Assembly (NCBI GenBank): GCA_037447655.1 | Contig: JBBHKE010002684.1 | Span: forward strand, 1 to 62,000 | Length of the DNA stretch: 62,000 bases | Source of the DNA: Zygnema cylindricum | Taxonomy: Eukaryota > Streptophyta > Zygnematophyceae > Zygnematales > Zygnemataceae | Reading direction: 5' to 3' | Shown: positions 13,081-24,919 of the stretch, piece after piece | Numbering within the stretch: position 1 is the first letter of the stretch | How the letters are laid out: each line of letters begins with the position of its first letter | Made by a program: the position numbers and the translations under genes | The notes under the pieces: generated by a model | Told to the model about the DNA's origin: nothing | What the model saw: the letters and a program-made list of their open reading frames with translations, nothing else | Databases searched by the model: none

Positions 13081-14043
13081 TTTTTGGGTAGTCTGTGGTG
13101 CTTCAGAGGGTAAATCCATGGCTGAAAATGGCTATAGACAACACACCCCTGTAAAGGGAAGACTCCCGTGAGTCTATAGCAAAAAGAATCTTTGAATTTT
13201 CTCCCCTGAGTAATAAGTTATGAAGGGTCAAAGTTGACCTTTTGTACAGAAGCTCTCTCGGAGAGAGGATCCAATCAATCAAATTTTTCTAAGTCCTATC
13301 TCTCTCTAAAACTCTATCTACTGAAATACGCCACCAATCATAATAGTGTATTTTACATAAAGGTACAAGTGCCGTTGTACTTTATGTACGGCCATTGTAC
13401 GACATGGCCAACAAGTCGACACATGTCGTTTTTGAATTCGTTCCGGGAATCCTCAAAGATGCCGTAATCCAATGTGATTGTGCCAAGTGGCGATTGATGT
13501 GACGTCAACAACAAACCGCCAAAAGCCCATTCCGCAATCTCGGCATGCTTCGTGGGCGTCCGATTAAGCCGGATTACAATCGTGGCCGTCATAAATACTT
13601 GCGCAATATTTGTTTTGCCTACGAAACAAAATGCGCGGTATCTGTTTCGGATGTTCCGTACGCCGTACATTACAAACTGTATCTATGTCTAAATATCCCG
13701 TTGAATGAAATAGCCTAAGTCTTAACATTTAAATAAATACCAAACCCTATATCATATATCTCTGGTTTAGACTAGTTGGTTAAGGCTACCGGTTACCTTG
13801 ACGGACGGCAGGTACCAGGTTCAAATCTTGGGTCCGCTAAGTTTATTTTGGTAAAATCTACCAACCAAATATCTGTCCATGTCGGGATAGCATAGGCGGC
13901 CATGGCTTTATCTCCCTTTCCAACTTTTAGTGACTGCAACAAGTGTGGGAGCTGGAGAGAGGAGTAAGAGGCAGACTGCCTCTGCTTCTTTTCTGCATTT
14001 TACAAAACCTAGAAAATACTAAAATAACCATTTATTTCTACAC
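13081..14043 (-). repeat. LTR of minus-strand Copia element
   Basis: In reverse orientation this region carries the same landmarks as the LTRs at 5391 and 10725: a start near 14043 with 'tattttctaggt', the 'gcagaggcagtctgcctc' tract, 'gatatagggtttg', a region resembling the 'gccgagatcgcag' stretch, and the 'ctctctc.gagag' motif near 13255. The far boundary is uncertain. A tRNA-like segment lies at 13775-13851. Confidence 0.65.
13775..13851 (+). other. tRNA-like segment inside Copia LTR
   Basis: Plus strand: an A-box-like 'TAGACTAGTTGG' followed by 'TTAAGGC', and a T-arm with a 5-base stem (CCAGG/CTTGG) around loop TTCAAAT. The acceptor arm pairs poorly. Its orientation is antisense to the LTR, as in the other copies of the family. 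Confidence 0.5.
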
Positions 14044-14055
14044 TCCCCTTATTTT

Positions 14056-16225
14056 CTAGTCACTCTTTATTTTAAGACCACACTTCTCCCGGCAGAAAAT
14101 TAGTTTAGGGGAAGGAATAGGTTTTGTCATCATATCTGCTACCATTTCACTATCTCGTTTATACTCCAAACTGATTATTTTGTTTTCTTCTTTCTCCCTA
14201 ACAAAGGTAAGTCTAATGTCCATGTGTTTGGCTTTAAAGTGATGTTTAGGATTGGCAGAAATGGCAATGGCAACCTGATGATCACAAAACACTTTTTGGA
14301 CACCACTCTTAAGAAGACCAAGCTCACCAAGCAAAGACTTCACCCACATTAATTCTTTTACAGCAGAGCAAGAAGCCATGTACTCAGCCTCCTTGGTGGA
14401 CTGAGCAATTACCTTTTGCTGCTTCCTGCTCCAGCAACAAGCCCTATCACCCACATATAATATAAATCTAGATGTGCATCTCCTTATAGGAGCATCCCCA
14501 TAGCTGGCATCACTCCAAGTGGTGATGTCAGTATTGTTCCCACCCAAATGCAACCATAGATTTCTAGTCCCCATGAGATATCTAAGGACTCTCTTAGCTG
14601 CCTCCCAATCTTTCTTAGTGGGAGCATTCAAACTCCTACTTAGTACTCCTACAGCTGCGGCTATGTTCGGACGGGTACAATTCATGAAATATATTAGGCT
14701 GCCCACTACTTGTCTATAAGGGATGGTCTGCATAAATCTTTTCTCTTCCGGGCCTACCTCATCATCTAAGATTATAACTCCCTCTTCCTCACTCCCCTCA
14801 CTTCCTTTCTTTAATTCCATAGGAGTGGTACAACGATTAGCCTTGTCCATTTGGAATTTTTCTAACATGTTTTCAATGGCCTCTTTTTGAGTTAATCTTA
14901 TTATCCTTCTATCTCTGTCTCCCTTAACCTGAATTCCCAAAATATACCTTGCTTCTCCCATATCCTTCATCTCGAATCTTCCTATAAAATCATTTTTCAA
15001 TTTATTTATTTTATCCATAGATTTACTTAAAACAAGCAAATCATTGACATAAATTGCAATAAAAATAATTCCTTCCTCATCTTCAAACAAATAAATTGAG
15101 TGATCTGAGCTGATCCGAATATATCCCAAACCTGTAAGAAACTTATCGAGTTTCTTGTTCCATTGCCGAGGCGCCTGTTTCAGCCCATACAAAGATTTGA
15201 TCAATCGGCATACCTTGCTTTCCTCCCCTTGCTGCACAAATCTTTCGGGCTGTCGCATAAAAATTTCCACTTCCAACTCTCTATGTAGGAAGGCCGTCTT
15301 GATGTCCATCTGATGCACTTCCATGTCTTCTGCTGCAGCCATACTAAGAAGTATCCAAACCGGAGGAATCCTGACGACCGGAGCAAAACTCTCCTCGTAG
15401 TCAATTCCCTCTTTCTGGGTAAATCCCTTCGCCACTAACCGAGCCTTGTAGCGCTCAATAGTGTTATCCGGGTTGAGTTTCAGCTTAAATACCCACTTAC
15501 ACCCAATTAGTTTTTTGTCAGCAGGACAATCCACCAATTCCCATGTATCGGCCGCCATAATTGAGGCCATCTCCTCATTAATGGCTGTCTTCCACCAGTT
15601 TCTTTTAGGACAAGTCATTGCCTCATTATAAGTTTGAGGTTCATCGGGGTGAGACAATTTGGTTACCTTATTGTTAACTTGTCTCTCTTGTAGTCTTTTG
15701 CTGCTTCTTCTTCCTCCCTCAAACTCGGTTGCCGGAATAGATGGCTATCTTGGATTCTTCCGAACAGTTTCTACTTCTCACGTATCCCTTGATTCCGGTC
15801 CGATTTCCACCACGTCTTCCGCTTCGGTTGGAGTTAATACTAGGGGTTCCACATTTGGGTCCTTCTCGATCTGATCCGTACCTGCAAGATCATCATCTTC
15901 TTAAAATCTTGGATAGTAAGGAAGCTCAAAGTCATCAGAATATTTTGACTCAAATCTGATTTTGACTGTCTTTGTATGCTTAAACGGATCTATAGATTTT
16001 CCTTCATCCATAACCACGAGATGCTTCACTAGGATAATATCCTCTCTTTTGAGATCATAGATTCTGTATCCTTTTACATCTTCATCATATCCTAGTAGAT
16101 ATCCTGGTTTTCCTTTTGGATCTAACTTCCAGTTTGACCGATCTGTGTCTAAATGAACACTTGACTACCGAAATCCTTTAAGTGTGAAACATTTGGTTTA
16201 CTCCCTTTTCATACGATTGTAAGGC
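14056..16225 (-). pseudogene. Copia pol fragment (integrase C-term, RT, RNase H)
   Basis: A 533-codon open frame at 14056-15657 encodes an almost full Copia reverse transcriptase and RNase H: CKWVFKLK and YKARLVAKGFTQ near the start, MDIKTAFLH, SLYGLKQAPRQW, then YVND in place of the usual YVDD catalytic motif, and EAEYMASCSAVKEL in RNase H. Upstream on the same strand, 15660-16225 holds broken integrase C-terminal sequence (GYDEDVKGYRIYDL, VKHLVVMDEG). The copy stops at a C/T-rich tract at 16225, so the 5' half is missing. The YVDD to YVND change removes one catalytic aspartate, so the long open frame need not mean an active enzyme. Confidence 0.85.
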
Positions 16226-16227
16226 AG

Positions 16228-16620
16228 TGTGGAACCACCCTCCCCTCTCCCTCTTCCCCTCCACTTTCCTCTCCCCTTCCACTTTCCCTCTCCCCCATTG
16301 CCCCCTCTCTCGTTCTCCCCCACTGTATCTCCCCCCCTCTCTCTCTCTCAGCCCCTACATCCCTCTCACTCCCTCTTCCCCCTCTCCGCCCCCCTTTCTT
16401 TCTTTTGTCCCCTCCCTCCCCCCCCTCTCCCTTATCCTCTCCCTCTCCCCGCTATCTCTCCTTCCCCCTCTCCCTCTCCTTTTCCCTCTCCCTTTCCCTC
16501 TCTCGTCCTCTCCCCCACTCTTCCCCCCTATCTCTCCCCTTTCCCTCTCTCCCCCTCCCCTCTCTCCCCCCTCCCCCCCCTCCCCCCTCCCCCCCTCCCC
16601 CACTCACCGCCTCGTTTTGA
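16228..16620. repeat. Polypyrimidine low-complexity tract
   Basis: Almost pure C/T (CCCTCTCC-type) for about 390 bases. Long frames on both strands here are compositional artefacts (Pro/Ser/Leu-rich on plus, Gly/Glu/Arg-rich on minus). Confidence 0.9.
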
Positions 16621-16623
16621 CCT

Positions 16624-16955
16624 TTCTGCCAGCTGGATGTGGGTTTTGTTTTTTTGGCCAGCTAGATCCCGGCTTTGTCTATTCAGCCAGCTGGATCCCG
16701 GTTTTGTCTTTACAGCCAGCTGGATCCCTGTTTTTGTCTTTTCTGCCAGCTGGATTGCAGTTTTGTCTTTTTCAGCCAGCTAGATCCCGGCTTTGTCTTT
16801 TTTTCAACTGGATCCCGTTTTTTGTCGTTTCTGCCAGCTGAATCCCGGTTTTGTCTATTCTGCCAGCTGCATCCCGATTTTGTCTTTTTTAGCCAGCTGG
16901 ACCCCGATTTTGTCTTTTTTAGCCAGCTGGATCCCAGTTTTGTCGAACCAGCTAT
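16624..16955 (+). repeat. Minisatellite, ~30 bp unit, about 11 copies
   Basis: Unit approximates 'gccagctggatcccggtt' followed by 'ttgtctttttca'. Unit starts fall near 16627, 16659, 16687, 16717, 16746, 16777, 16805, 16835, 16862, 16891 and 16921. Units differ by a few substitutions and T-run length. Since the unit is often a multiple of three, open frames run through it, but there is no other sign of coding. Confidence 0.85.
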
Positions 16956-16959
16956 TTGC

Positions 16960-18940
16960 TACCAGAGTAAATAGGTTCACCGGAATGAGGTCCCTCTAAG
17001 AAACCCTGGGGGCCCATGACTGTGATCGGGCCCCCTGTGCCAGCTGCCTCGAAGGAAACAGCGTACAGCGACACATAAAGGACAAACTGCTCTCGACTTC
17101 CCGGTGGAAGAGGCAGCGCCACTGTTTGAGGAATACACTTGTTTGAGGATCAAATGGAGGCATTAGTGCTCCCATGGTGGTGGCAGCCGCCAGAAGACGC
17201 AGTTGCTGAGGGTGGACCACCATGCAGTACATCAATGTCTGCGCCCCCCTTCAATAAGCCCACAGCCCATTGTATCCTGAAGTATCTTGAGATGTTACCT
17301 ATGCCGCCTTTACTACAACCACCCCTCCCCCCCGGGTTTTTTAGGGTTTTTTAGGGCTTTTAGGGTTTTCTCTCCCTCCCTCACTCTCATCACTCTTACT
17401 GTTAATAACACTAAATGGTTGGTTGCTGTTTTTTTTGGCTGAAAACCATAACACTGTTAATAAAACTTTTTAAGGAAGTGGACTATTATCCACCATGCCT
17501 CCCTTCACTAAATTAGTATTATATATTCACACTTTGTATTTACACTAATATCTCCTGTAATAGCGATGAGCGGTGTTATTGCCAACGATGAAACTTTTTT
17601 CATTTCATAGTTACTTTAATGGTTTATACAGGAGTTGCTCTACTCTTAATTAAGTAATACATGATGTATCTCGAAAACTGTACTTCACAAAGCATAGCTT
17701 ATTTTTTATATTTGTCAATTATTCGTTATCCTGGATATGATATATACAATACATGCTGCGCACACAAGGCCTCCTACAAGGGCCAAAAAAGAGAAAGAAG
17801 AAAAAGAAGAAAAAGAAGATAACTTCCGTGCACACCGGCAGCTGAGAAATGGAGGCCAGCTGTCCTGTGGTATTTTGCAGGATATATATATTATCCAAAA
17901 TACATTGCCACAAATTTTGGTATTTTGCAATGACAAACACAACATATTCCATTTTTAGGTCACCATTCTCATCCTTCTCCTTTACTAGGTTTACCTTCCA
18001 TTTTCCTCACTATTTCTTTATACTTTTTATATTTTTTATCTTTCTTTAAAAAATTTCCTATTTTCCTATTTTCCTATTTTCATATTTTTATTTGTATATT
18101 TATTTATTTTTTTCCTATTTTTCTTCATTCACTATTACTATACACTGACACTTTCCTCAATTTTCCATGCCTTTTTTTGTTTATTTTCCAAATTCTTTAT
18201 CTCTGCCCTCTCTCACTTCTTACCTCTCTATCCTCTCTCCTCCTCCTCTCCTCCCCTCCAAAGAAGATGCTTGTTTTCCGTCGCCTTAAGCATATCCGAA
18301 AGAGGAAACCAAAATTTATTTAGTTACACTTTATTACTTATACTATTTACTTTTTAGTACTGTTGAAGTACTTCGCTGACTTTTATGTTTCTATTGACTT
18401 TCAAATTTTTACTCAACTTATAAAAAAATTCAAATGTCCAAAAATCTCCAGTTATGTAAGGAACAGGCTTGACTGCAGTTTGGAAAGGTAGAAGGTTAAG
18501 TACCGTACAGGTTGTCACACCTTTAAGAAATGTAAGCCGTACAAAGGAACAGTACAGGTAAGGTTCGTTAGTTTTGTATTGTCTAAACGGTGACTATGAT
18601 ATTTAGTGCGCTGTACGTGTCTAGTGCATTTTAGTGCGTGTCACTTTGCTTCGGCGTTCGAATGCTTTTTAGGCGCACGTCCGCATATGGACTTCGGTGC
18701 CTTCGTCTGCTTTCAGTCAGTTAGTGGAGTTAGTGGTTGTGAGCTGTCAATGTTAATGAGGTATATTAGTGAGTGTTTTCATCAGGTTAGTATGCAGTCT
18801 GGGGAGATGCATGTATGCAGTTTGGGGAGATGCATCATGCAGTCTTTAGGAAGAGTTGCATCATGTGTCTGTAGGGAGACACATTAAGAAGTAAGAGAGG
18901 GAGAGGTTGTATTGAAAAGCTTCGGTTTAATATATTGATA
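16960..18940. other. Intergenic DNA, no recognised gene
   Basis: An open frame on the minus strand at 16996-17235 and one on the plus strand at 17139-17354 occupy normal-composition DNA but match no family I know. Telo-box-like 'ttagggtttt' repeats occur at about 17337-17375. The rest is AT-rich with (GAAAAA)-type runs (17787-17820) and T-rich stretches. Confidence 0.5.
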
Positions 18941-18944
18941 TTTG

Positions 18945-19200
18945 GCCGACATGTTTGAGCGACTTTTTATTTAAACCGTCAGATTTGGACGATCTGACGG
19001 TCTTCGATGAAAGTAACGATCTAAGAGATCACATGAAAAGCTCATAACACAACTTACGATAGGACTATCGTCAGATTCGGACGATCGGACAGTCGCTGAT
19101 GAAAGTAGTGATCTAAGAAGATCACATGGAAATCCCGGAACACAGCTTACGCTAAAGGCGGCCTACAAAAGGCCTACCAAAAAACGCCTACTTTTGAACT
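18945..19200. repeat. Dispersed repeat, copy 1 (shared with 40858-41017)
   Basis: Shares with 40858-41017 a colinear series: 'ttttatttaaac.gtcagatttggacgat', 'gatctaag.agatcacatg', 'cataacacaacttacgat', 'cctacaaaaggcctac' and 'acgcctacttttgaactatg'. In this copy a segment is duplicated internally (19070-19150). Family unclassified. Confidence 0.6.
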
Positions 19201-19289
19201 ATGGCGCGAACCAGTTTGCAGAACAGTTTTGGTAGTTTTAGTAGTTTTGGTAGTTCACGGAGATATCCCTGTGATTTCGATGTGCACAA

Positions 19290-20455
19290 GGTAGAGGAAG
19301 CAAACGGTCAACCGAAACCGTCACCGACCGTTAACCGACCGCCCGCGTCGAATCCGGAACGGATTCGGTTGCCAAATTTTGGGGGCCGGGCGTATTCGGG
19401 CGGTTGATTCACAGAAAAAAAAAAAAAAAACGGTCAGATAAGCAAAAAACGAAAAAAAATGAAAATTTTGTACTGTCCACACAATCCAACATTATTGTAC
19501 TTTGTACTCTTGTTATCCTGGAAGGTATACGGGAGATGTACCACTAATTTTGTATTTATTCGGGTACGGGCGGGTACGGGTAGTCGCTAGAAATCGAATT
19601 TCGGTTAACATTTATTTTCGTAAACGCGTTTCGGTTAACGGTTAACAATTTAGGAGCGTGACATAACCCGGTCGGGCGTCGGGTACTCAAATTTTGAAAA
19701 AAAAGAAACAGTCGGTTTCGGTTATCTAAAATTTTGACTTTTGCGACATCTGTTGCCCGTCCATCCGTGCCCAACATATCCATGAATACTCCTTTCGTCA
19801 ACACTGGCCACTAGGCATCCACCTTTGCACCATATATCGCTAAATACAACTTATATCAACATCACAGGTCGCAAACGGTCAACCAAAACCGTCACCGACC
19901 GTTAATCGACCGCCCACACCGAATCCGAAACGGATTCGGTAGCCAAATTTTGGGGGCTGGGCGGCTGCGAGCGGTAAATTCACCAGAAAAAAAAAGGTCT
20001 GTTACAATCGCTTAACCAAAAAAACAAAAAAAAATGAAAATTTTGTACTGTCCATACAATCGAACATTATTGTACTTTGTACTCTTTGGTATCGTGGAAG
20101 TACGTGACCTCATGATCAGCGTCATAAATCTGACACAGTAGTAACAGTATTCATTTCGCAAATCTTAAGGAACGCGACAAATCATAATTATTGGCTTATT
20201 CATACGTTGTACATAATTGCAAAGTACATTAACGCTAATAACAATGAGCGTTGTAATTTTGTACTTTTTCGGTTACCAGCGGGCACGATTAGTCGCGAGA
20301 AATTGAGTTTCGGTTAACTTTTATTTTAGTTGGTTAACAGTTAACAATTTTGGAGCGTGACGTAACACGGTTAAGCGTCGGTTACTCAGATTTTGAAAAA
20401 AAAAAAAACGGTCGGTTTCGGTTATGTAAAATTTTGACTTTTGCGACCACTGGCA
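19290..20455. repeat. Two adjacent copies of an unclassified repeat
   Basis: Copy 1 (about 19290-19746) and copy 2 (about 19867-20452) share 'aaacggtcaacc.aaaccgtc', 'gaccgttaaccgaccgccc', 'aacggattcggt', 'ccaaattttggggg', then 'gaaaattttgtactgtcca', 'aatcgaacattattgtactt', and close with 'aaaattttgacttttgcga'. Copy 2 begins GGTCGCAAA and ends TTTGCGACC, a short terminal inverted repeat, so a non-autonomous DNA transposon is likely. No clear target duplication was seen. Confidence 0.55.
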
Positions 20456-20461
20456 CAAGGT

Positions 20462-20637
20462 AGTGTTGGGTATAGAGAGCACTTGCCGATATTCGATATG
20501 TACCTAAATTAAGTTAAGCGATAATCGATATATCGCTTCGATATATCTAAGATCTTAATATTGCGATATTTCTGAGATATATCGACCAATATCACAATAT
20601 ATCGAAGTGACGCTAAGTCAATTTTTTTTTCCGCAAG
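20462..20637. mobile_element. Truncated hAT-type MITE end
   Basis: Begins 'tagtgttgggtat' and continues with the ATATCG-rich body that closely matches the left part of the complete MITE at 60110-60512. It stops where the Gypsy LTR begins (20638), suggesting the Gypsy element inserted into it. Confidence 0.6.
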
Positions 20638-22504
20638 TGAAACAGTAATAGTGGATCAAACTTGATCGAAATGGGTATTTAAGTGTTACTAATATAGAGT
20701 TTTGAATTTGATAGATGTCCGCGAAAGAATCGCACGATTTGAGGTTGTATTTTAAAAGATATAGTGATTGGTGTATTTAAGCGACAGCGCGAGGTCAAAA
20801 TAACGAATGGGTGTTCATTGTTACGAGTTAAGGTTCAAACTAGCCGCAGAATTCAATGCGTATATTTATAAAGTACCAAACAAAATCAATATTTCGTTAG
20901 GTACGCACGATGGTTCGTTTCGTACAATTTTTAGTACGAAACGTCACTTTCACTTTACCGAATTTCATAAGAAGTTTTGCGTGCGAAATTTGCGACACAC
21001 GTTCGTGCGAAGTCGCATTTCGTTTGGCGCGCACTTTTGTATGTAAATGTTACGTAGTGAAACGTAGCGTTTGATTCGTTAGATATGCTACGTAGTTAGT
21101 AAGAGATTTATCACGTTTTTGCATTGGTCAGTCTGAGTCTTTGCTAATCAATCATTGGCCCAGGTAAAACTTGGTCAACAGAGCGTTGACTCTGGCCTAG
21201 CCAGCCCAAGGCGATGATGGATAAATAGTGAAGTCTAACATAAGAGAAGACATCTTTTCCTTTGAAAAAGTTTGGGGAAATTTTGACTGATCTTGGTCTG
21301 GAGCGATTAAAACCAAATTGGAGCATTGGCATTTTGGCACTGAAATCTCTTACAAACAAAGTAGTGTTTAGTAGTTAAGAGATAGAATTATTAAGAGTGG
21401 AGAGTATTGGAAAACACTTTAAAAGAAGGGTTGAGCCACGAGGGCAAGGGACCAAGCTAATGTTATGTGGATAGAAGCTTCTTTTAATTTAAAGTTTATT
21501 CTTATGTGAGTGCTTTCCAATGTGGATGTGTATTTTCTAGTGTTGTGTATCGGTAAGGATTTGTCGATAATCGATATGGGCCTTTTTTCGAGGACCCGAT
21601 AATCGATATATTGGTACGATATATCGCTATCGGTCTTATCGCCAATAAATAGCCGATAATATCGGCTACTTATCGGCGATAATGCCGATAACGATAACTA
21701 TCGGCGATAACTGTACGGACCGTACATATAAATGTACGGCATGAACACTCATCTATACGTCTTATTCCCCCGATGCGCCCTACTCACAACCCCTGAGGTA
21801 CCTACAAATCAGATCATTTGTGCAAGCCGAAAGTACAGTAGCCGACATTAGATATGTACGGCTTTAGTACACCACCAGCTAAAACGATGTACCTTTCACA
21901 TCCGACGCCGTGGCTTTGTCCCTTTCTTTTTTGGGATCCACTGGAAATCTGCCACGTGTCAATCCGTGGACTTTTTTTCAAAAGCCGCCAAAAAAGCCAT
22001 TCCGAGATGCCAGGGCTCACGCTGACCGTCCGCTCGTATTTTCTCAGTGAAATTCGTCCGTTCGATTTCGGCGGCGCGCATAATGTTATTTTGCATCCGT
22101 TGAACTTTGTGTCCGCCGTCTTTTTACCGTTCCATGATAATCAGTTTATCGGTATAATTCCGTACGTTCCCGTAAAATTTATGTTCAGTTAACCGCCCAA
22201 AAAGTACTACAAAGTGGAACGTATTTTTTTGTCAAATTGCGTACATTTCCCGTAAAAAATCGTACATTTTTCATAAATTTACCGTTCAGTTCACCGGACA
22301 GAAAGCACTCCGGACACAAAGTACAGAAAGTACAAATATATCGAGAGCGCTGACCGTTCGATAACGGATAACTATCGGTATCGGTGTTATCGCGATAAGT
22401 TTTTTACCGATACACAACACTAGTATTTTCCAATGTGTGGAATGTGTGGTTGAAATTGGTTGTAGTAATGAGATTTTTTCTGAGAGGTAGGATATCCTAT
22501 TACA
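20638..22504 (+). repeat. 5' LTR of Gypsy element (interrupted by MITE)
   Basis: Starts 'TGAAACAGTAATAGTGG', matching 'TGATGTAACATTAATAGTGG' at 29728, and ends TACA just before the primer-binding site. Homology with the 3' LTR runs from 20638 to about 21195 (29728-30270). 885 bases of its length are the inserted hAT-type MITE. Confidence 0.8.
21538..22422. mobile_element. hAT-type non-autonomous element, 885 bp
   Basis: Perfect 19-base terminal inverted repeats TAGTGTTGTGTATCGGTAA face each other at 21538 and 22404-22422. Identical 8-base target duplications GTATTTTC lie at 21530-21537 and 22423-22430. An 8-base duplication is the hAT hallmark. The interior is rich in ATATCG/CGATA and has no transposase; a 112-codon frame at 21854-22192 shows no known motif. 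Confidence 0.9.
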
Positions 22505-22506
22505 TA

Positions 22507-22523
22507 TGGTATCAAAGCTTTGG
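22507..22523 (+). other. Gypsy primer-binding site
   Basis: TGGTATCAAAGCTTTGG sits two bases after the 5' LTR end. It matches the standard plant primer-binding site for initiator methionine tRNA except for one base (A for G at the ninth position). Confidence 0.8.
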
Positions 22524-23249
22524 TTAGAATCTAATGGGAAGTTTGCTCACTCGAATATCGACTGTCGTGACCGATCAGGGTGCTCAAACTTGTGTCGGTA
22601 GAACCACAATGTGAAGTGGTAGGGGATTGGAGGGAAACTAAGTGATCACACTACCAGCGGCCGCTGGTTAGATGTGAGGCGTGCTTAGGTCCTAAGGACT
22701 AACCACGGCTGAAGCTCACTCCAAACAAACTTGCCTTCTCCTAACAATGATTCATGTGTAGAGGGAGGGCTTGAAGGCATGAAGGGTGAGGATGTGAGGA
22801 TAAGATTTGAAAAGATCCTGATGTAGTGGGAAATGGGAAATCTGCTAATGGTGGAGAAGAAAAGTGGAACATTTTACTTCTTCAAGAGCAAAGGAGTCCA
22901 GAAATGACTTAAAACTTTTAAAACCCTAAATTGTTACCTTTGATTGCTTTCAATTTTGTTGTTGCAAAATTTGTGGTTCAATTTTACCTTTGAGAGCTTT
23001 AAAATTTTGCTGTTGCAAAAATTTGTGGGGAAACTTTTTACCTTTCTATTTCAATGTTTGGGAAAATTGAATTTTCTTTAACATAATTTTAATGTTTATT
23101 TGATTTTTCAGATTTTTATATCTTTCAAAACATTCGTTAAGAAAATGAAGTCTTAGATTGGAGAAATAAGAGGACTTCAAATCTGCTGCAAACTCTTTTG
23201 GATAAATTTATTATACTTTTTTTTTATTGCTTGATTTTAATGTGAGATA

Positions 23250-24590
23250 ATGGCAAATTCTGCATGGAAACGTGAAATGGAAAATGCCTTGAATGTGTTG
23301 AAGAAACATAGTGTGAAATTGGTCAAAATATTTAATAATCATGTTGCTGCTATGGATGAAACAATTTCTGAGTTGAAAAGTAAATTGTAGGATGTTAAGG
23401 AAAATGAAAATATTTTAAATCAGAAATAAGATGAGCTAATTAATTGAATTCAGTCTATAAATGATGTTAATGACCAAAAAGGTGAGAGTGGTAAGAGGAA
23501 TGCCAGTTTTAGGGAAGATGGTTACGATAGACCTAAGAAGATAAAAGATTACAAATTGTTTATCAGTGAAGCACCATCTTTCGATGGTAAGAAGATCGAT
23601 GAGTTGGATGCTTCGATTTTTCATATAGAGTATAATTTGGAATCTAAGAATTGTGATCCCGATGATTACACTTCTTTTGTTGTTAGATGTCTGAAAGGTG
23701 ATGCTCAAATTTGGTATTATATTTAGAGAAAGTCTAATTTGATTCCTGATAATGCTGATTGGGAAGCTTTTAAAACCACAATCAAATCGCGTTTCTTGTT
23801 TGTCACATATAAATCTAAAATGGAAGAAAAGTGGCTAAACGGTAAGCACAATGGATTTGTGAACGATTATGTTATGGAATTTGACTCATATAGTATTCAC
23901 ATCATGGGTTTGACTGATAAAATGGCTAAGTTGCATTTCTTGAATTATCTAAATCCCATACTGAAATCTGAACTAAAACATGAAAATATGAATAATTTGA
24001 AAGAACTACACAATAAGGCATTGGAATTTGAGGATCAGTTGGGGTATAATCGTGAAACTCGATCACTCAAGGGAAATTTAAATGATGTATCAGAGTAGGG
24101 TGAAGAGGAATTTGAGGAAGAGGGTCTGAATGCATGTCTTGTGAATAGACAAAATATCTTCAGGGGAAATCAGACTGGTGGACTGTCTTGTGAATAGACA
24201 AAATATCTTCAGGGGAAATCAGAGTGGTGGACAGAGTGTTAATGCAGGAAATAAATTTCACAATAGAAGGGGATACATTAAGAGTTATAAACCGAGCATT
24301 AATGCTCAAAAACCTAATCTTACCATACCCACATGCACTATCTGTCACAAAAGGTGACATAGGGCATTTGAGTGTGCGCAACTGAAAAAGATTAACTGTT
24401 ATAATTGTGGAGAGGAGGGACATTTCAGCAGAGAATGCACAAAACCGAAAAAGAAAGTCACTTGTTTTAAATGCGGAAGTCCAGATCATTACGTTAAGGA
24501 ATGTACAGATAAAGGATCTCTTAAAACAGTCGATGTCAATGAAGGTCTTCAGGAAGATATTGCATTATACCTAGCTGAGCAATAAGCCCA
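23250..24590 (+). pseudogene. Gypsy gag remnant with zinc knuckles
   Basis: Starts at ATG 23250 (MANSAWKREMENALN) and is broken by stops near 23390 and 23430. A retrotransposon gag domain is recognisable at 23739-24098 (DWEAFKTTIKSRF and later LHFLNYLNPILKSEL). Two CCHC knuckles at about 24398-24500 read CYNCGEEGHFSREC and CFKCGSPDHYVKEC; a third upstream one is damaged. A tandem duplication of about 46 bases lies at 24136-24230. Confidence 0.8.
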
Positions 24591-24919
24591 TGAGGTGGGA
24601 AACGGAAAAGACTAGCTGAAAGTCCTCAGTTGAGTGGACTAGATCCAAATGTTAAGGAGATAACTTTGGAGGGCAAGCTTATGAATAAAAAGATTACGAT
24701 AGCTGAATTTATTATAATGCTAACAACACTCCATAGAGATAACTTCGGAGGGCTAGCTAATGAATGAAAAGATTACGATAGCTGAATTTATTATAATGCT
24801 AATAACACTCCATAGTTTGAACAATCCTTTTGATGAAACTCTTACCAACAGACCTATATTAGGACAGTTAAGTAAATATGACACCAATCATAGTTTGATG
24901 AGATTCGAGTCTGGAAACC

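Noticed and set aside
16227-16841. Long Pro/Ser/Leu-rich open frames
   Set aside because: They are produced by a C/T tract plus a minisatellite with a unit divisible by three; no start context, motif or splice evidence.
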